Notes: generated by a model not told the origin, from the letters alone. A stretch of DNA of 36,279 nucleotides from Treponema sp. (GCA_018385415.1 JAHAZA010000019.1:1-36279); one strand, 5' to 3'; positions 6,203 through 14,445 are shown, counted from the first letter of the stretch. Made by a program: numbers and translations.

Positions 6203-8320
6203 TTGAGAAAACACCAGTTTAGGAATCAAGATGGACATTTTTTGCCAAACGATAAAAATATTTTAAAATTTATTGAAGATATTTTTGCTGTTGGTCTTAT
6301 TATTCTTTTAACTCATACTGCAATGACTATTAAAGTCATGCAGGATCAGTTACATATGCAGGTATTAAATGCAGATGCAATCATTGTTAACATTGGCTTT
6401 GTGTTTGCATGTATTGCAGGAATTATAACATGGCGTGAAAACAAGCATTTAAGTCTTGCAGCAGTAACTGATAAGTTACCGCCAGCACTTAAACTGGTTA
6501 TTGATTCTATATCTGGTTTTGTAACACCAATGATTCTTGTTCAGTTCTTTCTTGCTGCTTTATGTCAGTTTGTAAATAAAGAGCAATTCACTGGTGTTGT
6601 ATTATTTGGTTTAAAAGAACGAGTGTTCTTTTTCTTCATGCCATTGTGTTACCTGGCTATGGTAATAATGGTGATTAGCAAAAAGAAACAGCGTATTTCA
6701 GGAATTTTGGGTACTGTTTTTGGAATCATTACTTCTATGAGTTCTATTTATGGTATCCTTTATTATGTTTTTGGCGTTGAAATTTCAGCAATGCCTACTA
6801 TTGGAAAATTTATTGATGTGTGGAACCTTTTTTGTGCAAAAGGTGCATGGCCTGTTGTAATTATTCTTATTATTCTGGCTTTTGCAGGTGTTCCACTTTT
6901 TGTTGTCATCAGTGGAATTACTTATGTACTTTTCTCTAAATCGGGAATTCCACTTGATACAATCGTACTTGAAGCTCAGTCGAAGTTTATGGATAAGAGC
7001 GTTACTGCAATTCCATTGTTTACTATTGCAGGATATGTTCTTGCTCAGGGAAGTGCAGGTAAAAGATTTGTTAATCTCTTTAACTCCCTTTTCGGCTGGT
7101 TCAGAGGCGGTACTGTAGTAGCTGCTGTTCTCGTATTAACATTCTTCTCAACATTTACAGGTGTAAGTGGTGTTACAATCCTCGCATTGGGAGGATTGCT
7201 TTCAATGATCCTTATTGGATCAGGTTACAACAAAAATCTTGCAGAAGGTTTGATTACATCAAGTGGTGCGTTAGGACTTCTGTTCCCACCAAGTGTTGCA
7301 ATCATTATGTATGCAACTTCAAACTATACTGTTATTCAGGGATTTGAAGATGGATTTAAGGTTGAGAATCTCTTTATCGGAGCTTTAATTCCTGGTGCCA
7401 TTATGGCAGTTTCTATGATTATTATGGGAATCATTTTTGATAAAACAAAAATGAGACCTAAGTTTTCACTAAAGGCAATTTTATCTTCATTATGGCACAG
7501 TTTGTTTGAACTGCTTCTGCCACTTTTGATTTGTGTGACTTATTTTACAGGATTCTTTAACCTTTTCCAGGTTGCATCTTTTGCTGTAATTTATACATTT
7601 GTACTTTCTGTATTCATCAGAAAAGACTTTACTCTTCGTCAGTCTGTTCGCGTAATTGCAGAGTCAATTCCTGTCTCAGGTGGTGTGTTGTTTATCATCG
7701 CTGCTTCTGCAGGTTTATCTTATTACCTTACATATGCTGATGTTCCAGAAATTATTACTGCATTTATTACAACAAACATTCATAGTAAGGCGTTGTTCCT
7801 TCTCTTGATGAATCTTGTATTGCTTGTAGTTGGGTGTTTGATGGATATGTATTCTGCTATCCTCATTATCTCACCATTATTACTTTATGCTGCACATGCA
7901 TATGGCATTCCGGTGGTACAGGCTGGTGTAATCTTCCTTATGAACCTTTCTATCGGATTTTTAACACCTCCTGTAGGTATGGACTTGTTCATCTCTTCTT
8001 ACGCATTTAAGAAACCTGTTTCGAAAGTAATTAAGAGTGTACTGCCATTCCTGGCCGTTCAGCTTGTAGTACTTGTTCTTGTAACTTATGTTCCGGCATT
8101 AACTACATGTCTTTTACCAAAACCTACAGAGGCTGTTTATAATGAACAGGAACTTCTTGATGATATTCCTGATTTTACTGATGATGTTGATTTTGAGTTT
8201 ACAGACGATATGCCTGATTTTACTAATGATGATGAAACAGCATCAGATATGGATTTTCTGAATGATGTGGATCCTGAAAATCCTGGAACATATAATGTTG
8301 ACAGTGATACATGGGAATAA
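6203..8320 (+). CDS. tatQM: Fused TRAP permease TatQM (DctQ-DctM) with acidic tail
   Basis: This is the membrane part of the TRAP transporter, with the small DctQ domain (about residues 20-200, four predicted membrane helices) fused to the large DctM domain (about 215-640, many helices). DctM signatures include TIAGYVLAQGSAGKRFVNL, TFFSTFTGVSGVTILALGG, SGALGLLFPPSVAIIMYA and MNLSIGFLTPPVGMDLF. The start is TTG at 6203, supported by AGAGGTG overlapping the tatP stop. After the last helix the protein has an unusual tail of about 64 residues (642-705), strongly acidic, with two copies of DD(I/M)PDFT(D/N)D at 653-661 and 668-676. Ion-motive-force-driven uptake across the inner membrane is the family function. 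The fused form matches T. pallidum Tp0958. Confidence 0.93.
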   Translation: MRKHQFRNQDGHFLPNDKNILKFIEDIFAVGLIILLTHTAMTIKVMQDQLHMQVLNADAIIVNIGFVFACIAGIITWRENKHLSLAAVTDKLPPALKLVIDSISGFVTPMILVQFFLAALCQFVNKEQFTGVVLFGLKERVFFFFMPLCYLAMVIMVISKKKQRISGILGTVFGIITSMSSIYGILYYVFGVEISAMPTIGKFIDVWNLFCAKGAWPVVIILIILAFAGVPLFVVISGITYVLFSKSGIPLDTIVLEAQSKFMDKSVTAIPLFTIAGYVLAQGSAGKRFVNLFNSLFGWFRGGTVVAAVLVLTFFSTFTGVSGVTILALGGLLSMILIGSGYNKNLAEGLITSSGALGLLFPPSVAIIMYATSNYTVIQGFEDGFKVENLFIGALIPGAIMAVSMIIMGIIFDKTKMRPKFSLKAILSSLWHSLFELLLPLLICVTYFTGFFNLFQVASFAVIYTFVLSVFIRKDFTLRQSVRVIAESIPVSGGVLFIIAASAGLSYYLTYADVPEIITAFITTNIHSKALFLLLMNLVLLVVGCLMDMYSAILIISPLLLYAAHAYGIPVVQAGVIFLMNLSIGFLTPPVGMDLFISSYAFKKPVSKVIKSVLPFLAVQLVVLVLVTYVPALTTCLLPKPTEAVYNEQELLDDIPDFTDDVDFEFTDDMPDFTNDDETASDMDFLNDVDPENPGTYNVDSDTWE

Positions 8321-8329
8321 TTTACTGAA

Positions 8330-9739
8330 TTGAAATCAGCAATCTATAAGGTTACGGCAATCGTCGTAACCATTTTTTCTTTTATATCATGTTCCTCGAA
8401 AAAAAAAGCCTTGGATGCAAAAGAATTGCAGACTCATAAGAATGCTTATGAAATGTATAGTTTGATTCAACAGGATAATTATAAAAAACAAAAAGCAATT
8501 GAAAAGTTTGTTTCTTCGCTTTCGATTGAAGAAAAAATTTCTCAGATTTTTATGATTAATCTTGAAAAGGATGATAAGTTTTTTCCTGTTGAATGGTATG
8601 ATAGAGTCATAAAAAATTCTGATGGATCTGAAAGCAAAATAAAGACAACTTTAATTCCAGCAGGATACATTTTTTTTGGTTATAATGTTTCTAAAAATCC
8701 TGAAACTATAATTGGTTTTACTGATTCCATTTTAGAAAAAGCCTACAGTGAAAATTCCATAGCTCCATTCCTTTCTATAGATGTTGAAGGTGGTTTTGTA
8801 AACAGACTTCGTGGGGTTGCAGGACCATTACCAGAAAATGAACGTGTTTCTCAGTGTTTAAATACAGATGAGGCATTTGAATTATATTCATTATATGCAA
8901 AGCAGTTGAATAACTTAGGATTTTCATTAAATCTTGCACCTGTTGCTGAAATTGGAACTGAAAAAAATCAGGATTTTCTTTCTGGCAGAAGTTATGGAAA
9001 TCTTGAAAATGTAAAAAAATTTTGTGGAGTAAATATAAAAGCTTATCAGACAAATAATGTGGGAACAGTACTGAAACATTTTCCTGGTAATACAAATATT
9101 GATCCTCATATTGGATTACCAAAAATTGAAATGACCGACGATGAGTTTTTACAGATTAAAGACGCGTTTGCCCATTTATTGACTTACAATCCCGATGGAG
9201 TTTTGATGAGTCATGCAATTGTTCCATCTTATGACAAGGCCCCTGCATGTTTATCAAAATTCTGGATAACTGATGTTATACGTAATGATTTGAAATATGA
9301 TGGTATTGTTTTTTCGGATGATATCTTTATGGGAGCTCTTATAGATAACGGATATTCACCAGCTGTGGCAAGTAAGATGGCGGTTGAGGCAGGAATTAAC
9401 TGTATTATGATTAGTGAAAAAAAATTCGGAAAATGGATGAACCTGTTGATTAATATTTGTGAAGACGATCCGGAATTTCTTAAAAAAATCGAAGATAGTG
9501 TCTGTAAGATGATTTCCTTTAAAATTCGCAGGGGACTTTTGATTTGTGAATATGATAAGAAAAATGATATTTATACTATTTTAAGTCCCGATTTAAATGA
9601 AATAATTAATAATCCTAATATTCAAAAAAAGCGATTTGAAAATTTTTCTGAAACAAAAAATAAAACTTTAGATTTTTACAATAAATATTTTTTAACTACT
9701 GCTTCTGATGAAGAAAAGCGCGGACTTTTTATTAATTGA
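8330..9739 (+). CDS. GH3-family lipoprotein, beta-N-acetylhexosaminidase-like
   Basis: This 469-residue lipoprotein has lipobox SFISC with Cys21 and a glycoside hydrolase family 3 TIM barrel. Visible GH3/NagZ-type features are EEKISQIFMIN at 67-77, DVEGGFVNRL at 151-160, KHFPGN at 249-254, DPH at 258-260 (position of the NagZ catalytic loop His) and SDD at 329-331, where Asp330 would be the nucleophile. The NagZ KHFPGHG is altered to KHFPGNT, so activity on N-acetylglucosamine-muramic linkages is plausible but not certain. The start is TTG at 8330 with only a distant GGGAA. It lies nine bases after tatQM in the same frame, so it is translated from the TRAP operon mRNA. A role in cell-wall sugar release is inference. 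Confidence 0.85.
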   Translation: MKSAIYKVTAIVVTIFSFISCSSKKKALDAKELQTHKNAYEMYSLIQQDNYKKQKAIEKFVSSLSIEEKISQIFMINLEKDDKFFPVEWYDRVIKNSDGSESKIKTTLIPAGYIFFGYNVSKNPETIIGFTDSILEKAYSENSIAPFLSIDVEGGFVNRLRGVAGPLPENERVSQCLNTDEAFELYSLYAKQLNNLGFSLNLAPVAEIGTEKNQDFLSGRSYGNLENVKKFCGVNIKAYQTNNVGTVLKHFPGNTNIDPHIGLPKIEMTDDEFLQIKDAFAHLLTYNPDGVLMSHAIVPSYDKAPACLSKFWITDVIRNDLKYDGIVFSDDIFMGALIDNGYSPAVASKMAVEAGINCIMISEKKFGKWMNLLINICEDDPEFLKKIEDSVCKMISFKIRRGLLICEYDKKNDIYTILSPDLNEIINNPNIQKKRFENFSETKNKTLDFYNKYFLTTASDEEKRGLFIN

Positions 9740-9755
9740 ATGAACGGATTAATCT

Positions 9756-10652
9756 ATGGCCAAGAATAAACAGAAAGATTTGAATAGAGGTTCTCAAGGT
9801 TTTAATTCATATTATAAAGAAATTTTTGGAGATCGATGGGAAGTTCTGAAAGAAGCACTTTTAAAAGAGTCTGTTCCAGTTCCTTATAACCTGTCAAAAA
9901 TTAAAGGTGAAGAAGATGGTGAGTTAAGAACTTATTATCTTGATGCCGCAAGTATACTTGCAGCTTTTTCATTACCGCTAAAAGGGGCAGAAGAAATTCT
10001 TGATCTTTGTGCAGCACCTGGTGGTAAAACTCTTGTTATTTCATCCTTGATGGGCGAAGATTCCAAGCTTACATCAAACGAACGTTCTGCAGAACGAAAA
10101 CATAGACTTTCAAAGGTTGTAGAAGAACATATACCATCAAGAATAAAAGAAAATATTACAGTTACATGCAGTGATGGAGCTGTTTGGTGCAAAACAAAAT
10201 CTAATTGTTTTGACCGTATTTTACTTGATGCCCCATGTTCATCAGAACGACATGTACTACAGGATGAAAAGTATCTTGCACAATGGTCTCCAGCAAGAAT
10301 CAAAACACTTTCAATGGAGCAGTGGGCATTACTATCAAGTGCTTATAGAATGTTAAAAGATAATGGAATTTTGTTGTATTCTACATGTGCACTTGCTCCA
10401 AAAGAAAATGATGAAGTAATTGAGAGATTGTTTAAAAAGTTTGACAATTGTGTAAACCTTTCATTTGAAAGTGAAAAATATCAGAATTTAAAAAACGATG
10501 AGGCAAAGTTGCAATTGTTTACTGATAATGTGAGTCTTCCAGATTTTGAGAGAACTAAATATGGTTATCAGATTTTACCTGATAAACAAAATGGAGCAGG
10601 GCCAATTTATTTTTCAATTATTATGAAAAAGTTGAATATATCAAGCAACTAG
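9756..10652 (+). CDS. RsmB/NOP2/NSUN-family RNA m5C methyltransferase
   Basis: This SAM-dependent enzyme should methylate cytosine C5 in rRNA or tRNA. Motif I is LDLCAAPGGKT at residues 82-92. Motif IV DAPCSSERHVL carries Cys161 and motif VI YSTCALAPKENDEV carries Cys211, the two cysteines expected of m5C RNA methyltransferases (the latter is the nucleophile in the RsmB family). At 298 residues it lacks the N-terminal NusB-like RNA-binding domain of RsmB and a PUA domain. The SERHxL after the motif IV Cys resembles the mitochondrial NSUN3/NSUN4 group more than RsmB/RsmF. It starts 16 bp after the GH3 gene, so it is in the same operon. The RNA target cannot be read from the sequence. Confidence 0.88.
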   Translation: MAKNKQKDLNRGSQGFNSYYKEIFGDRWEVLKEALLKESVPVPYNLSKIKGEEDGELRTYYLDAASILAAFSLPLKGAEEILDLCAAPGGKTLVISSLMGEDSKLTSNERSAERKHRLSKVVEEHIPSRIKENITVTCSDGAVWCKTKSNCFDRILLDAPCSSERHVLQDEKYLAQWSPARIKTLSMEQWALLSSAYRMLKDNGILLYSTCALAPKENDEVIERLFKKFDNCVNLSFESEKYQNLKNDEAKLQLFTDNVSLPDFERTKYGYQILPDKQNGAGPIYFSIIMKKLNISSN

Positions 10653-10679
10653 ACAAAAAACACAAAACTAAGATAAAAT
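10650..10679 (+). promoter_or_regulatory. Promoter of the GAF-HD-GYP gene
   Basis: TAGACA at 10650-10655, overlapping the stop codon of the methyltransferase gene, an 18-bp spacer and TAAAAT at 10674-10679. The mRNA would have a short leader with TAGGA about nine bases before ATG 10699. Confidence 0.5.
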
Positions 10680-10698
10680 ATCCGTTAGGAAAAATAAT

Positions 10699-11934
10699 AT
10701 GAAAATTAGTCGAGAAGAGAAATTACAGAAAATTATTGAGAGCGAAAAGCTTCTTGGAGAGATTCAGGATGTTGACGTTCTTTTGGAACGCATCCTCACT
10801 GAAGCTCGTGCTATTGTTCATGCTGATGCCGGATCTATTTACGTAGTTGATGGTAATAACCTTAAAATTAAATATGCCCAGAATGATGCGCAGTTAAAGG
10901 CTCTTGCACCTGGAGAAAAACTGCCATATACATTTTTTTCTTTCCCTATAAATGAGAAATCTATTTCAGGATATGTAGCATATTCCAGCGAACCTTTAAA
11001 TATTCCTGATGCTTACGAAATTCCTGAAGATAAACCTTATAAATTTAATCAGACAACTGATAGAACAACTGATTACCGCACAAAATCAATTTATACAATC
11101 CCATTGAAGACACCTGCAGGAAAATTACTTGGTATTCTTCAGATTATCAATGCACAAAATGATGAGGGTGAAGTAATTGCTTTTGATGCTGATGCAGAAT
11201 TGTTTATTACTCACTTTGCTCAGAATGCCATCAAAGCACTGGAAAACGCATATTTGACAAGTAATATGGTTCGCCGTATGTTGAAGATGGCCGAGTTCCG
11301 TGATCCAAAAGAAACTTATCCACATGTTGAACGTGTTTCAAGTTTCTCTCTTGAAATTTATGACCGTTGGGCTTTTAATCATAATGTTCCTGATTCACAG
11401 TCTCATAAATTCAGAGATACATTAAAGATTGCAGCTAAATTCCATGATGTAGGAAAAGTTGGTATTTCAGATATTATTTTGAAAAAACAGTTTCCTCGTT
11501 TTACTGATGAAGAACGTGCAATCATGCAGGGACATACTTGTATTGGTGCAAATCTTTTTGAACCACCAGAAAGTTTCCTTGATGAAATGTGTCGTGATGT
11601 TGCGTTGTATCATCATGAACGTTGGGATGGAGGAGAAACTGCTTATCCGGGTGCAACAGATTTCAGAAACTTTGTAATTGGAGCTCCAATAGAACCTGCT
11701 CGCCATCTTTGCGGAGAAGAGATTCCTTTGTGTGCAAGAATTGTTGCTGTTGCCGATGTATTTGATGCATTGAGTCACAAACGCTGTTATAAAGATGCCT
11801 GGAAAATAGATGATGCATTCTCTGAAATCCAGGCTGATTCAGGGAAACATTTTGATCCTGAAGTTGTTCTTGCATTTATGCAGGTTAGAGATCGAATTTC
11901 TGCCATTCAGCTTGCGTTCCCTGATGAAGACTAA
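10699..11934 (+). CDS. GAF-HD-GYP domain protein, cyclic-di-GMP phosphodiesterase-like
   Basis: The protein has a GAF sensory domain (about residues 20-185) joined to an HD-GYP output domain (about 205-400). HD-GYP enzymes hydrolyse cyclic-di-GMP. Metal-binding elements are present: HD in FHDVGKVGI at about 249-250, the downstream His in MQGHTCIG, HHE at 305-307 and the C-terminal RIVAVADVFDALSHKRCYKDAW. The signature GYP is altered: instead of DGxGYP followed by LKGEEIP, it reads DGGETAYP (312-317), then about 17 extra residues before HLCGEEIPLCARI. Activity or specificity may therefore differ from the canonical group. No membrane helix or signal peptide is seen, so it acts in the cytoplasm and may read a small molecule through GAF. 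A terminator follows. Confidence 0.9.
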   Translation: MKISREEKLQKIIESEKLLGEIQDVDVLLERILTEARAIVHADAGSIYVVDGNNLKIKYAQNDAQLKALAPGEKLPYTFFSFPINEKSISGYVAYSSEPLNIPDAYEIPEDKPYKFNQTTDRTTDYRTKSIYTIPLKTPAGKLLGILQIINAQNDEGEVIAFDADAELFITHFAQNAIKALENAYLTSNMVRRMLKMAEFRDPKETYPHVERVSSFSLEIYDRWAFNHNVPDSQSHKFRDTLKIAAKFHDVGKVGISDIILKKQFPRFTDEERAIMQGHTCIGANLFEPPESFLDEMCRDVALYHHERWDGGETAYPGATDFRNFVIGAPIEPARHLCGEEIPLCARIVAVADVFDALSHKRCYKDAWKIDDAFSEIQADSGKHFDPEVVLAFMQVRDRISAIQLAFPDED

Positions 11935-11972
11935 AAAAAAATCCAGGCTGCTTAAAGTCTGGATTTTTTTTA
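11933..11972. terminator. Bidirectional terminator
   Basis: An ATCCAG/CTGGAT stem (11941-11946 and 11959-11964) is flanked by eight A on the left and a T-run on the right. It therefore ends transcription of the HD-GYP gene on the + strand and of the infC operon on the reverse strand. Confidence 0.85.
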
Positions 11973-12019
11973 GCTAAGTTATAGTGTAGGTATTTTCCTG
12001 CTATTACTGCAGAATAAAA

Positions 12020-12496
12020 CTATTTTTTTAGAGAGCTTTCTTTTATTAATCTGTGAATTTCTTTATCGAAGCAGTTTGCAAACATTGCAAATTCTTTTTT
12101 TGAATAAGAGTTTGATTTATCACCGCCTAATCCAAGCATTGATAATTGAAGACTGAAATCTCGCTCTGATTTTCGTTCTTTTATGTTTTCTTTTGTCCAT
12201 AAAGTACCGCGATCATTTATTACAGTAATCTGTTTATCAACAAGTTTATCTGCAAGTGGAATGTCACGAGTTATAACTATATCAAATTGAAAGACATTAT
12301 TAATTATATAGTTATCTGCTGCCTGACTTTCTGAATTTGTAATAATCATTGAGAATAAACCATGAGAATTTTCTACAGGAATATTTTTATTTGCTACGAA
12401 GTTAATTTTAAGATTCAGCTTCTTTGAGTAATCAATAAGATAAGTTCTTACTAGCTTTGGACAGGAATCTGCATCTACCCAGATTGTTACGTTCAT
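12020..12496 (-). CDS. DUF188/YaiI-YqxD (UPF0178) family protein
   Basis: This 158-residue protein matches the UPF0178/YaiI family in length and motifs: the N-terminal WVDADSCP (residues 6-13), a central FDIVITRDIPLADKLV, INDRGTLWTKENI and a SxxxFxxxLxxxI-like end. The family has a PIN-like fold with conserved acidic residues, but its substrate is not established. The start codon overlaps the zapA stop by one base (TAATG arrangement), so it is translationally coupled as the last gene of the infC operon. No exact function can be given. Confidence 0.85.
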   Translation of the reverse strand: MNVTIWVDADSCPKLVRTYLIDYSKKLNLKINFVANKNIPVENSHGLFSMIITNSESQAADNYIINNVFQFDIVITRDIPLADKLVDKQITVINDRGTLWTKENIKERKSERDFSLQLSMLGLGGDKSNSYSKKEFAMFANCFDKEIHRLIKESSLKK

Positions 12497-12804
12497 TATA
12501 AAACCTTTTCAATTTGAGAGATTAAGTCAGTTGCAATTTTATTTATGTCTTCGTTATTTTCTGTTTCCTTTGAATTCAATGTTTTTCTTAAAAGGGCAGC
12601 TTTTTCTTTTTCTTTGTAGAGCTCATCGCATAACAAGATACCAGCAAGAATAGCTGTTTGTTTTGGATCATTTAAATTATCAGATTTTTCTATTTCTGCT
12701 ATTATTTGTTTATAATAACTAAGGAGTTTTTTTAAGTATTCATCGTCTTCTTTTGCCTGTATTGCAAAGGAAGATCCTAAAACATTAATTTGGAGAAGTC
12801 CCAT
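12496..12804 (-). CDS. zapA: Cell division protein ZapA
   Basis: ZapA binds FtsZ and bundles its filaments at midcell. The 102-residue protein has the usual two-part layout: an N-terminal beta-rich part with INVLGSSFAIQAKEDDEYLKKLL (residues 6-28, compare the family's G..Y.i...e...y.....) and a long C-terminal helix from about 30 to the end. The typical conserved IAILAALNI-like segment appears as QTAILAGILLCDEL (48-61). It starts 2 bp after the coiled-coil gene and overlaps the DUF188 gene by one base. Assignment rests on the pattern of a short, divergent family, so confidence is moderate to good. Confidence 0.8.
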   Translation of the reverse strand: MGLLQINVLGSSFAIQAKEDDEYLKKLLSYYKQIIAEIEKSDNLNDPKQTAILAGILLCDELYKEKEKAALLRKTLNSKETENNEDINKIATDLISQIEKVL

Positions 12805-12806
12805 AA

Positions 12807-13208
12807 CTAAAAGATATCAAACTTTTCTTCTTTTTCGTCAGAATCTTGATCTGAATTGTCGTCTGTAGATACATCTAAATCAAATTCTGGTGCAGCAACA
12901 TCATCTGATTCGTTGTTTGTAGCGGGAAGGGGAGCTGCTTCTGATTTAGGAGCAGTATTTTGACCGGCCTGACTTAAAACCGAGTTTTCGATTTTGTTAA
13001 GCCGGTCAAGCGCACCAAGAATGCTATCTTCGATCTTTTTTTCATCTGCAGTAAAAGAAGCAAGTAACTCCGATTTTTCAGAAAGCGCATTTGTGAGCTC
13101 TGAACATTTGTTGCGCAGAGCATCGTTTTCTGCTTTAAGCTCTACAATTTTTTGTACAGCACTTTCAACTTTTTGCTGAAGAAGAAGAACCTGATCGATA
13201 GAAATCAT
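12807..13208 (-). CDS. ZapB-like coiled-coil protein with acidic tail
   Basis: The first 60 or so residues form a clear coiled coil (VLLLQQKVESAVQKIVELKA, then ENDALRNKCSELTNALSEKS) of the kind annotated as ZapB-like in spirochaetes. Residues about 80-133 are a low-complexity region rich in Ala, Pro, Asp, Glu and Ser, ending EEKFDIF. It lies directly upstream of zapA (2-bp gap), which supports a division role: in E. coli ZapB binds ZapA. The acidic tail with a hydrophobic end is not part of E. coli ZapB and might be a docking peptide; this is inference. Sequence alone cannot separate it from other small coiled-coil proteins. Confidence 0.65.
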   Translation of the reverse strand: MISIDQVLLLQQKVESAVQKIVELKAENDALRNKCSELTNALSEKSELLASFTADEKKIEDSILGALDRLNKIENSVLSQAGQNTAPKSEAAPLPATNNESDDVAAPEFDLDVSTDDNSDQDSDEKEEKFDIF

Positions 13209-13210
13209 TA

Positions 13211-13570
13211 CTATGCCTTAAGTGCGTTTTTAGCAGCTTCTACAACTGCTTTGAATGCTGTTGGATCTTCAATAGCCATGTTAGACAAAGCCTTGCGGTT
13301 CAATGTGATACCAGCTTTGTTACAACCATCGATGAAACGTGAGTAAGACATTCCTTCATCACGAACTGCTGCGTTGATACGAGCGATCCACAATTTACGG
13401 AAGTTTGCTTTGTTGTCACGGCGGTCAACATATGCGTGATCCAATGCTTTTGTTAAAGCGTCTTTAGCTGCTTTATAGTTAGTTCCGCGACGTCCTCTGA
13501 AACCTTTTGTAAGTTTAAGGATTTTTACGCGACGGTTCTTTCTTTTTGTACCATCTATTGCTCTAGCCAT
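13211..13570 (-). CDS. rplT: 50S ribosomal protein L20
   Basis: L20 is a 23S rRNA-binding assembly protein. The 119-residue sequence has the usual basic N-terminal extension (MARAIDGTKRKNRRVKILKL), the conserved GFRGRRGTNYKAAKDALTKA and the globular part RRDNKANFRKLWIARINAA followed by SRFIDGCNKAGITLNRK. A good Shine-Dalgarno GAGGTG precedes the ATG. It follows rpmI by 13 bp, the universal infC-rpmI-rplT order. The gene starts ARAID where most homologues have ARVKRG, a small deviation. Confidence 0.97.
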   Translation of the reverse strand: MARAIDGTKRKNRRVKILKLTKGFRGRRGTNYKAAKDALTKALDHAYVDRRDNKANFRKLWIARINAAVRDEGMSYSRFIDGCNKAGITLNRKALSNMAIEDPTAFKAVVEAAKNALKA

Positions 13571-13583
13571 TTTCTACACCTCA

Positions 13584-13784
13584 TTAACCGTAAGGAAGCA
13601 TCTGCTTTCTTACTTTTCTTGCATCAGCTTCGCTCAAGATACCTGTAGCACGGAGCTGTCTTTTTCTTTTTGGAGAACGCTTTGTCAAGATATGACGAAG
13701 GTTCATTTTCTTGTACTTAACTTTTCCAGTACCTGTTAAAGAAAGGCGTTTTGAAGCGCTTTTCTTTGTCTTCATTTTAGACAT
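13584..13784 (-). CDS. rpmI: 50S ribosomal protein L35
   Basis: The small, very basic 66-residue protein of the large ribosomal subunit has the L35 signature MKTKKSASKRLSLTGTGKVK at residues 4-23, then RHILTKRSPKRKRQLRATGI and an ending VRKQMLPYG. A Shine-Dalgarno AAGAGG lies upstream. It sits 11 bp after infC and 13 bp before rplT in the standard operon. Confidence 0.97.
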   Translation of the reverse strand: MSKMKTKKSASKRLSLTGTGKVKYKKMNLRHILTKRSPKRKRQLRATGILSEADARKVRKQMLPYG

Positions 13785-13795
13785 ACTAAAACCTC

Positions 13796-14320
13796 TTAAC
13801 TTTTGGCTTTTGCTGATAAAGTCATTGACATGAACTTACCTTCCATTGCTGCAGGTTTTTCAATGACATACGCAGAAGTAAGCCTGTTTGTAACTTCTTT
13901 CAGGACATCGTAGCCAAGCTCAGTGTGAGCAAGTTCACGACCGCGGAAGCGGATAGTAACCTTTACTTTATCACCAGCGTCTAAGAATTCCTGTACATGT
14001 TTAGCTTTCGTATCAAGATCGCCAGATCCGATTTTTGGCTGCATCCTGATTTCTTTAATTTTTAATACTTTCTGATTCTTTTTAGAGTCACGGAGTTTTT
14101 TCTCTTGTTCGAATCTGTATTTACCGAAATCGAGTATTTTACAAACTGGTGGGTTTGCTGTTGGTGCTACTTCTACAAGGTCGAGTTCCCGTTCTTTAGC
14201 CATTTTGAGCGCTTCCAAAGTAGGCACGATACCTTTCTGGTTGCCCTCGTCGTCTATAAGTCTTACTTCTCTTACACGAATCTGTTCATTAATTCGTGTA
14301 CCTTTAGTGTTGTCTGCCAA
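13796..14320 (-). CDS. infC: Translation initiation factor IF-3
   Basis: IF-3 binds the 30S subunit and checks start codons and initiator tRNA. The 174-residue protein shows RINEQIRVREVRLIDDEGNQ (N-domain), EVAPTANPPVCKILDFGKYRFEQEKK (family signature) and the C-domain QEFLDAGDKVKVTIRFRGRE. The start is TTG (14318-14320), preceded by a very strong AGGAGG only four bases away. A non-AUG start agrees with the known habit of infC, where IF-3 represses its own start codon, although E. coli uses AUU. A promoter lies about 50 bp upstream. It heads an operon with rpmI, rplT, the zapB-like gene, zapA and the DUF188 gene, with gaps of 13 bp or less. Confidence 0.96.
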   Translation of the reverse strand: MADNTKGTRINEQIRVREVRLIDDEGNQKGIVPTLEALKMAKERELDLVEVAPTANPPVCKILDFGKYRFEQEKKLRDSKKNQKVLKIKEIRMQPKIGSGDLDTKAKHVQEFLDAGDKVKVTIRFRGRELAHTELGYDVLKEVTNRLTSAYVIEKPAAMEGKFMSMTLSAKAKS

Positions 14321-14372
14321 CTATCCTCCTAGTGTCTGTAAAAAACACACATGTAAATTAACGTATTATAGA

Positions 14373-14401
14373 ATTATATATAAATTTATATCTTGTGTCT
14401 A
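14373..14401 (-). promoter_or_regulatory. Promoter of the infC operon
   Basis: The reverse strand has TAGACA at 14396-14401, a 17-bp spacer and a perfect TATAAT at 14373-14378. A second TATAAT at 14365-14370 lacks a matching -35 box. The leader would be about 45 nt, too short for a large L20-type autoregulatory leader. Confidence 0.65.
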
Positions 14402-14445
14402 TAGTTTTTTTTATGTATTGTCTTCCTATATATGAAAATTCTTGC

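Noticed and set aside
9935..10303. Reverse frame of 122 codons inside the methyltransferase gene
   Set aside because: Lies wholly antisense to conserved catalytic motifs; no start signal.
14321..14440. L20-type autoregulatory leader before infC
   Set aside because: The best promoter gives a leader of only about 45 nt, and I saw no long pseudoknot-like structure.
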